Both the position numbers and the translations under genes were made by a program. DNA of 64,000 bases from the NCBI GenBank assembly GCA_028692035.1, contig JAQUYD010000001.1:1-64000 (forward strand), given 5' to 3'. The stretch is from Oscillospiraceae bacterium (GTDB lineage Bacteria > Bacillota > Clostridia > Oscillospirales > Ruminococcaceae). Positions within the stretch are counted from its first letter, which is position 1. Each line of letters starts with the position of its first letter. The notes below the pieces were generated by a model that was not told where the DNA came from, made no database searches, and saw only the letters and a program-made list of their open reading frames with translations. Below are positions 57,674 to 64,000 of this stretch, piece after piece.

Positions 57674-58450
57674 TTACTGATAATGGCCTGCCACAATACG
57701 CAGCCGGCCTTTTTTTGTAACACCGTCGAAAGCATCAATGATATATTTCCCGTATCCGCGGATCGATAACCGACTTTTTTCCTCGATCTGCCCGGCCACA
57801 TCCGTCCGCACCTGTCCATTCACCTTAACCAGCTCTTGCCGGATCAATTCCTGCGCCTTTTCCCGGGATAGGCGGGTTAAAAACGCAACCACCGCATCCA
57901 GCCTTTGACTGTGAACTGTACCGTTCAGCGGTTCCACCACAGGGCGGATCTGATCCAGATCCCGCGCGCCCTTGGATAACGAAACGCCTACCCGGCCAAC
58001 CTTTTTGAGCTCATCTAAAATCAAAGGCACAACCGGTTCTAAAACAAACAACACCGCCAGCCCATCGGTGACCAAAATATCGCCGACCATTTCCCGGGAA
58101 ATACGAAGCCCCATCAAAGACCCCAAAAAGTCCCTATGGGTCAACTTGTCCTGCGTGCGGAATTGGGCCGTAAGCGCAACAACCGGAAAAAAGTCCGCTG
58201 GCTGCTCGTCTGGATCCATATAATCTGGAAAGAAGCCTGCAATCTTCCGTTCTGCTTCTGGGAATCCGCCATAAAGCCGGCAGGATTCAAAGCCGGCAGA
58301 TGCGGTGGAAGCATCCAGGATTTCCTGCTGACGAAGATCCAAAAAACCGATAAATTTTATCTGGCTTTTCAGCCGGGCCGTATCGATCGCGTCCTGAAAG
58401 CGCGATTGCAAAATCTTTTCATCGCCCGCCAGCTGCTGCAACTGGATCAT
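57674..58450 (-). CDS. YlmH-like S4-domain RNA-binding protein
   Basis: FPDYMDPDEQPADFFPVVALTAQFRTQDKLTHRDFLGSLMGLRISREMVGDILV, S4 domain at C-terminus. Confidence 0.92.
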   Translation of the reverse strand: MIQLQQLAGDEKILQSRFQDAIDTARLKSQIKFIGFLDLRQQEILDASTASAGFESCRLYGGFPEAERKIAGFFPDYMDPDEQPADFFPVVALTAQFRTQDKLTHRDFLGSLMGLRISREMVGDILVTDGLAVLFVLEPVVPLILDELKKVGRVGVSLSKGARDLDQIRPVVEPLNGTVHSQRLDAVVAFLTRLSREKAQELIRQELVKVNGQVRTDVAGQIEEKSRLSIRGYGKYIIDAFDGVTKKGRLRIVAGHYQ

Positions 58451-58888
58451 TTAAAAGAACACGCCGCTATTTTCCAGCTCGTCCAACAAATCGCCCATAA
58501 TGTCTACATTATATGGGGTGATAATATAGGTGCTGTTGGCCACCCGCTGAATCTGGCCGTTGTTGGCATAGGCAACGCCGCTGAGAAAATCGATCAGCCG
58601 GCGAGATACATCTTTGCTGCTTTGCTCCAAGTTTAAAACCACTGTACGCTTCGCATTCAAATGATCGGCAATCGAACGGGCATCGTCAAACCGCTCCGGC
58701 TTGACCAAAACAACCGCCAGCTGAGTCGTCGCATGAATGTTCACCACTTTGTTCCGTCTGGAGCCCTGTTCCGCAATCGGCGCACCGGCAGCCGAGGAAC
58801 CTTCGTGAGGCAGGAATTCCTCTTCCTCCTCATATTCGTCTTCCTCCGGGTAATCAAACAATCTCCTGATGCTATCCATTAAACTCAT
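58451..58888 (-). CDS. sepF: Cell-division protein SepF
   Basis: KVVNIHATTQLAVVLVKPERFDDARSIADHLNAKRTVVLNLEQSSKDVSRRLIDFLSGVAYANNG. Confidence 0.95.
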   Translation of the reverse strand: MSLMDSIRRLFDYPEEDEYEEEEEFLPHEGSSAAGAPIAEQGSRRNKVVNIHATTQLAVVLVKPERFDDARSIADHLNAKRTVVLNLEQSSKDVSRRLIDFLSGVAYANNGQIQRVANSTYIITPYNVDIMGDLLDELENSGVFF

Positions 58889-58902
58889 GTTGGTTCCTCC
58901 CG

Positions 58903-59619
58903 TTATTTTCGTTTCCCAAATAGAGCCGTGCCAAGCCGGACGATATTCGCTCCGCACGCAATTGCGGTCTCAAAATCTCCCGACATTCCCATTGACAAAA
59001 ATCGCACACTACTATTATCCAATTTTTTTGTCTGCATGTCAAGAAACAGATGATGCATCTTGGAAAAATAATAGGTATTTTGCTGTGTGTCTCCCCCGGA
59101 CGGTGGAATCGCCATTAATCCCGAGAAGCGCACATGCGGCAGATCGTCCACCGCCCCGGCCAGTTCCAGCAGGTTTTCCTGCAACACGCCGGCCTTTGTC
59201 GCTTCTTTTCCAATGTTGATTTCCAGTAAGACATCCATCACTTTACCGACGGCTGCGGCCCGTTTTTCGATCTCCTTTGCCAGGTGCAAACTGTCCACCG
59301 ATTGGATCATATCCACCTTATCGATGATATACCTGACCTTATTGGTTTGAAGGCCGCCGATAAAATGGATAGCGCAGCCATCTTTTTTATAAAGGGGATA
59401 TTTCTCCAGGTATTCCTGAACCCTGTTTTCGCCCAGCAGGGTTATCCCGCATCCGATGGCCTGGTTCACCCGCTGCACCGGAACGGTCTTAGTCACCGCC
59501 ATAATGGCAATTTCCTCTGGGGTTCTGCTGCTTTTGGCCGCCGCCAGTCCCACCCGTTCCCGGATCTCACAGATGTTTTCCTGCAAATCCAAATCAGGAA
59601 TTGACTGCCTTTCCATCAT
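58903..59619 (-). CDS. YggS/YlmE-family PLP-binding protein
   Basis: IMAVTKTVPVQRVNQAIGCGITLLGENRVQEYLEKYP, IHFIGGLQTNKVRYI, LSMGMSGDFETAIACGANIVRLGTALFG. Confidence 0.95.
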   Translation of the reverse strand: MMERQSIPDLDLQENICEIRERVGLAAAKSSRTPEEIAIMAVTKTVPVQRVNQAIGCGITLLGENRVQEYLEKYPLYKKDGCAIHFIGGLQTNKVRYIIDKVDMIQSVDSLHLAKEIEKRAAAVGKVMDVLLEINIGKEATKAGVLQENLLELAGAVDDLPHVRFSGLMAIPPSGGDTQQNTYYFSKMHHLFLDMQTKKLDNSSVRFLSMGMSGDFETAIACGANIVRLGTALFGKRK

Positions 59620-60811
59620 ACAGATCAGTCCCTTCCGTTACGATATCGTCATAAAGCTGCACGAGCTCTTTGTTATTGCTATCGATACTACTGATAAAAA
59701 AGCCTACGGATTGATAAAGGATATCCACCTTTTTGAATTCTAACGCCTGATTGGACAGTACATAAACGCCCTGCAGCCCATCTTGAAAGCGCAACGCCCG
59801 ATAGGGAATCTTCAGCCCCTGGTAGGTTCCCAGCTCAATGCGGGCCGACGAATTGCGAAGGCGGGAAATCTCCTGCGACATATAATCGCAGGAAAAAATC
59901 ACGGCGGTCTTCTCTGAGCTATCGTCTTGGAGCAGCTGGATCACGGTCCCGGGGATCGCTTCGGAGGTCGAAGATCCAAAATAGAGATTGGCTACCATCC
60001 CCACTGAAAACTTTTTTGCATCCTCCGCGCTGACCAGCGCCGCATAATACCATGTATACCCCAGAATCACTTTTCCTGCGTAGTCGTTATTTTGCTCGTA
60101 CCTGGACGACGCCAGCTCTTCCAGCTGGGATACCGTAGCCTCCGTCAGCAAGGCGGTGGTGACAGTATCGGACGCCGTGTCGCAATAACTGCCAAAATAG
60201 CCATAAGCCGGAGAGGTGATCTGGCCGATGTCCGTAGACATCTGATTTTGCAGCGTTGCTTTTTCATTTTCCAGCCGGCTGATCTTATCGGAAAAGTCGG
60301 TGACATCCCGGATCGCAACGGCTTTTTTGTTCAATACATCCTGCAGATCATCGCAGATCTCCTGTGCGTTTTGCAGGTCGCCGGAACGATTCATTTCGAT
60401 CAGGCCGTCAAGCTGCACCTCGATCTGATCGGAAATTGAGGATACATTGACAACGCTGGATGCCGTTTTCTCAATACTGGCTAGCCGCCCTATTTCATCG
60501 TCGATTTCCTCAAGGCGGTGCTGGTTCTGCACGTTTTCCCGGCTGCTGTGAACCTGCGCCACGGCCGTGCCGGTAATGACCCGGACGCCATCGTCATAGA
60601 AATAGCTAACGACGCCGGAGGATACGCCTTCTACCGGAATCTCGTCCCGAATCGCGATTCCCTGGGCGTATACCATATCCTCGATCGTGTATTGCTGCAC
60701 AGATTCTGTTTTTATCGGCGAATACAGATAGCGGTAGACCTGATAGCCCACGTATCCCACTAAAAAAAGCGACATGACGACGGCAAGGATTTTTCCGCTC
60801 AGGTTATTCAT
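59594..60811 (-). CDS. HlyD-like membrane-fusion/adaptor protein
   Basis: N-terminal TM; biotinyl-lipoyl-like SGVVSYFYDDGVRVITGTAVAQVHSSRENVQNQHRLEEID; central coiled coil. Confidence 0.72.
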   Translation of the reverse strand: MNNLSGKILAVVMSLFLVGYVGYQVYRYLYSPIKTESVQQYTIEDMVYAQGIAIRDEIPVEGVSSGVVSYFYDDGVRVITGTAVAQVHSSRENVQNQHRLEEIDDEIGRLASIEKTASSVVNVSSISDQIEVQLDGLIEMNRSGDLQNAQEICDDLQDVLNKKAVAIRDVTDFSDKISRLENEKATLQNQMSTDIGQITSPAYGYFGSYCDTASDTVTTALLTEATVSQLEELASSRYEQNNDYAGKVILGYTWYYAALVSAEDAKKFSVGMVANLYFGSSTSEAIPGTVIQLLQDDSSEKTAVIFSCDYMSQEISRLRNSSARIELGTYQGLKIPYRALRFQDGLQGVYVLSNQALEFKKVDILYQSVGFFISSIDSNNKELVQLYDDIVTEGTDLYDGKAVNS

Positions 60812-60817
60812 AGCGTT

Positions 60818-61096
60818 TTATCGTTCCCCTTCCTCGTCCCGCTCGGCGGCGTCCAAAATACTAATCGGCTTTACCGGGATGATCGTGGAAATCGCATGCT
60901 TGTAAACCAGGTTCTGTTTACCTTCAGAATCCAAAATGACGACATAGGAATCAAATCCCCGCACTGTTCCTTTAAACTGGAACCCGTTGGTCAAAAAAAT
61001 CGTCACGGCAATTTTCTCTCTTCGCGCCTGATTCAAAAAAACATCCTGCAAATTCATACTCTTGTTCATACTTTTCCCTGTCCTTTCAAATTCCAA
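60818..61096 (-). CDS. hfq: RNA chaperone Hfq
   Basis: [60 protein letters not shown]. Confidence 0.96.
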   Translation of the reverse strand: MEFERTGKSMNKSMNLQDVFLNQARREKIAVTIFLTNGFQFKGTVRGFDSYVVILDSEGKQNLVYKHAISTIIPVKPISILDAAERDEEGER

Positions 61097-61117
61097 ACTG
61101 AAATAAAATAAAATTAT

Positions 61118-62098
61118 CTAAAAAACAGCCGGTCTTCCCAACTGGTTTTCTACCAACAAAGCTGCTTGCTTTACCAGATCATTATAATCGCCAAAATCGT
61201 CAATGTAAAGCCAATTTACCCTTCCATCCCGGCGAAACCAGGTCAGCTGCCGTTTGGCATACCGCCTTGATTCCTGTTGCACCTGAGCGACCGCCGCCTC
61301 CTGTGTGCCATTTCCCGCAAGACAGCCAAAAAACTCCTTGTAACCAATGGCCTGCGCCGCCGTGTGGGAGTATCCCATGCGGACCAGCGCTTGAATCTCT
61401 TCCAACAGCCCATTTTCCAGCATCCGCTCTACCCGGTAGTCGATCCGCCGATACAGGCGCTGCCGGTCTTTAAAATTTAAGCCGATCATGCAGCACTCAT
61501 AGGGCGGCGGATTCTGGCGGGACGCTTTCTGGTGCTCGGACATGGGGATCCCGGTGAGGCGGTACGCCTCAATCCCGCGGATAATCCGCCCCAGATTATT
61601 CGGGTGCAGATTTTGGGCCAATAGCGGATCGAAGACACGTAGCTGTTCCAGCAGGTATTGGTTGCCCTTTTCTTTTGCCGTTTGCTCCAACTGATGCCGG
61701 AGGGCCGGGTCACTTTTTGTCTCAAAAAAGGTGATGTTGTCTAACAGGGAACTGATATACAGTCCTGTGCCGCCAGCCAAAATCGGCAATTTCCCTCTGG
61801 CGTGAATCTCCCGTATGGTTTTGCTGGCCAACTCCACATAATCCGCCACACTAAACGTTTCGTCTGGGTTCAAAAACTGCAGAAGATGATGAGGAACCCC
61901 CTCCATCTCCTTTTCTGTAGGCGCAGCTGTCCCGACCGTCATGTACCGGTAGATCTGCTTGGAATCGGCGGAGACCACCTCACCGTCAAAACGGTGCGCC
62001 AAATCCACCGCCACAGCGCTTTTTCCCGATGCAGTAGGCCCCACGACCGCTACCAGCGGGATACGCTGCTCCTGTCCGGGCATATCAAATCCTCCCAA
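61118..62098 (-). CDS. miaA: tRNA dimethylallyltransferase MiaA
   Basis: VVGPTASGKSAVAVDLAHRFDGEVVSADSKQIYRYM, LAGGTGLYISSLL. Confidence 0.96.
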   Translation of the reverse strand: MGGFDMPGQEQRIPLVAVVGPTASGKSAVAVDLAHRFDGEVVSADSKQIYRYMTVGTAAPTEKEMEGVPHHLLQFLNPDETFSVADYVELASKTIREIHARGKLPILAGGTGLYISSLLDNITFFETKSDPALRHQLEQTAKEKGNQYLLEQLRVFDPLLAQNLHPNNLGRIIRGIEAYRLTGIPMSEHQKASRQNPPPYECCMIGLNFKDRQRLYRRIDYRVERMLENGLLEEIQALVRMGYSHTAAQAIGYKEFFGCLAGNGTQEAAVAQVQQESRRYAKRQLTWFRRDGRVNWLYIDDFGDYNDLVKQAALLVENQLGRPAVF

Positions 62099-64000
62099 AT
62101 TGTTTTTCGATCTCTTTCTTGGTCAGGATCACCGCTACTGGCCGTCCATGGGGGCAATGGAACACTGTCCCGTCTTCCCGCATCAGTCTGAGAATTTCCT
62201 GCAGCTCCTCCGGCGTGCTGCGGTCGCCGCCCTTGACCGCCGCCCGGCAGGAAATATTGTGGTACAGCCAATCCAGGTGCTCCGGTGAAACATCCTGCTT
62301 TCCCTGGGATAAGTAGCCACAGATTTCGTTGACAGTCTCTTCGATCTGCGCATTTTCCAGCCACATGGGCGCGCTGCGCACCAAAAGGGAGCCGCCGCCA
62401 AAATCCTCCGCCTCGAACCCACATTCCAGCAATACGTCCAAATGCTCCAGCGCGGCGGAATACTCCTCTTGCGACAAGAGCACCGCAACCGGGGACAGCA
62501 GGTTTTGCATAAACTGTTCCGTCTTTCCTGCCTTCAGCTGATTATACAAGATCCTCTCGTGGGCAGCGTGCTTATCCACCAGCACCAAGCGCGCTTTCCC
62601 TTCGAACAGGATATAGGTGTGAAAAAGTTCACCCAAGTAGGCCAAATCTTCGTATGCTTGGGACGGCGGGAGAAATTCCTGCTGTTCTAAGCTCTGTGCC
62701 GTAGCGGCCGGGGAAGCGATTGCTTGATCCGGCAAAATCGCCGCTCCCGCCGCATCCATTTCCTCCGGCCCACCCTTTTGCCGGTTCGGCAGCAGCGCAT
62801 CCTCCACCTCTACGTCGAGGGAAAGATTTTTTCCCCACAGGTCCGGCGAATAAACCTTCTTTTCGAAGGGGAGGTTGTCCGCAGGTTTTTGCGACGGGAT
62901 TCCCGTGTCAAAAGAAAGCCACTTTCCGGAACTGTCCTCCAAAGCCCTGCCGGGAAAAGGCGGTTGCTGCTGCCCCACCTTCTCGCGGGTACTGCCAGCA
63001 CCTGCCGCTGTATGCATCAGGGCCGGGTCTGCCGTCTTTTCCTTCTCCTCGCCCCCAAATGCGCTGCGGAATTCCTCCGCGCTCATCCGCTGCTGCACCG
63101 GCTTTTGGCGGGGCTTTTCAAGGGAGCCCTCCACCGTTATATCTCCTGCCTGGAGTGCGTTCTTCACCCCAAAGTATACCAAATCGAAGATGGGCTTTTC
63201 ATTTTCGAAGCGCACTTCGATCTTCGCCGGGTGGACGTTGACATCCACCGAATGGGGCGGCAGATGAACATCTAGCACACAGGCGGGGAACCGGCCCACC
63301 ATCATGGAATGCTTAAACCCCTCTTCCAAGGCGACGGCGCAGGTGCGGGATTTAACATACCGGCGGTTGACATAAAAATTCTGCATGGAACGGTTTGCCC
63401 GCGCCTTATGCGGTTTTGAGACAAACCCTTTCAGCGAAAAACCGTTCATGGTGTAATCCACTGGCAGCAGCCCCGCAGCAAATTCCCTGCCAAATATAGC
63501 ATAGATCGCCGAAAGCTGCTGGCCATCCCCAGGAGTGTGGAGTTTTTCTTCTCCGTCGCGGATCAGCCGGAAGGAAATCTCTGGATAGACCAGCGCGATT
63601 TTTTCCACAATCCCCGCCACTGCGTTGGCCTCGGAAACATCTTTTTTCAAGAACTTCAGCCGGGCGGGCGTATTGTAAAATAGATCCCGCACGACGATGG
63701 TCGTCCCCACCGGGCAGCCTGCCGCCTCATATGCGACCTCTTCCGACGCGTCGATCGCATAGCGGATGCCCTCCACCGCATCCTCCCGCCGGGAGAGCAG
63801 CTCCACCCGCGCCACCGCGGAAATAGAAGCCAGCGCCTCGCCGCGAAAACCCATGGTGGAAATGGCGTCCAAATCACCCGCGCTGCGAACCTTGCTGGTT
63901 GCATGGCGCAGAAATGCGTTTTTCACATCTTCCGGATAAAAACCGCAGCCGTTATCGGTTACCCGCATAAAAGACATGCCGCCTTTTTGAATTTCGACCG
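62085..64000 (-). CDS. mutL: DNA mismatch repair protein MutL (N-terminus cut by window edge)
   Basis: VTDNGCGFYPEDVKNAFLRHATSKV, TMGFRGEALASISAVA, VRDLFYNTPARLKFLKKDVSE, C-terminal dimerisation domain. Confidence 0.96.
   Translation of the reverse strand, partial: VEIQKGGMSFMRVTDNGCGFYPEDVKNAFLRHATSKVRSAGDLDAISTMGFRGEALASISAVARVELLSRREDAVEGIRYAIDASEEVAYEAAGCPVGTTIVVRDLFYNTPARLKFLKKDVSEANAVAGIVEKIALVYPEISFRLIRDGEEKLHTPGDGQQLSAIYAIFGREFAAGLLPVDYTMNGFSLKGFVSKPHKARANRSMQNFYVNRRYVKSRTCAVALEEGFKHSMMVGRFPACVLDVHLPPHSVDVNVHPAKIEVRFENEKPIFDLVYFGVKNALQAGDITVEGSLEKPRQKPVQQRMSAEEFRSAFGGEEKEKTADPALMHTAAGAGSTREKVGQQQPPFPGRALEDSSGKWLSFDTGIPSQKPADNLPFEKKVYSPDLWGKNLSLDVEVEDALLPNRQKGGPEEMDAAGAAILPDQAIASPAATAQSLEQQEFLPPSQAYEDLAYLGELFHTYILFEGKARLVLVDKHAAHERILYNQLKAGKTEQFMQNLLSPVAVLLSQEEYSAALEHLDVLLECGFEAEDFGGGSLLVRSAPMWLENAQIEETVNEICGYLSQGKQDVSPEHLDWLYHNISCRAAVKGGDRSTPEELQEILRLMREDGTVFHCPHGRPVAVILTKKEIEKQFGRI

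Overview
The window is a 64 kb chromosomal segment from a low-to-mid GC, spore-forming Firmicute, most likely a Clostridia/Oscillospiraceae-type organism. That placement is inferred from gene content: T-boxes, SpoVG, IreB, the IspH-S1 fusion, and a ylmE-sepF-ylmH-divIVA cluster. The first ~0.85 kb is the scar or edge of a mobile element: a truncated ICE-type sigma-factor ORF and a chimeric ORF that joins a SpoIIIAA N-terminus to a sirtuin-like C-terminus. The rest is mainly core genome: tRNA-Gly, DnaD/DnaC-like primosome genes, pstSCAB-phoU, thr/lys pathway genes, metNIQ with a T-box, a Ca-type P-ATPase, sbcDC, a VTC/DUF4956/Cthe_2159-like surface cluster with an adjacent two-component system, a DHHW/MBOAT/DUF4358 cluster, cmk-plsC-ispH/S1, murC, MATE, a mazF-like gene, nnr, pheST with a T-box, ireB, split transketolase, a division cluster and hfq-miaA-mutL. 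Items most worth following up: (1) PstS appears circularly permuted; (2) the spoIIIAA::sirtuin chimera next to the ICE-like end; (3) a 64-bp zero-loop perfect palindrome, one of a family of very long bidirectional terminators; (4) the VTC-DUF4956-beta-helix cluster; (5) a mazF-like toxin with no adjacent antitoxin; (6) an altered cell-division cluster with a small ORF where ileS sits in B. subtilis. All product names come from reading the translated sequences; no database search was run.
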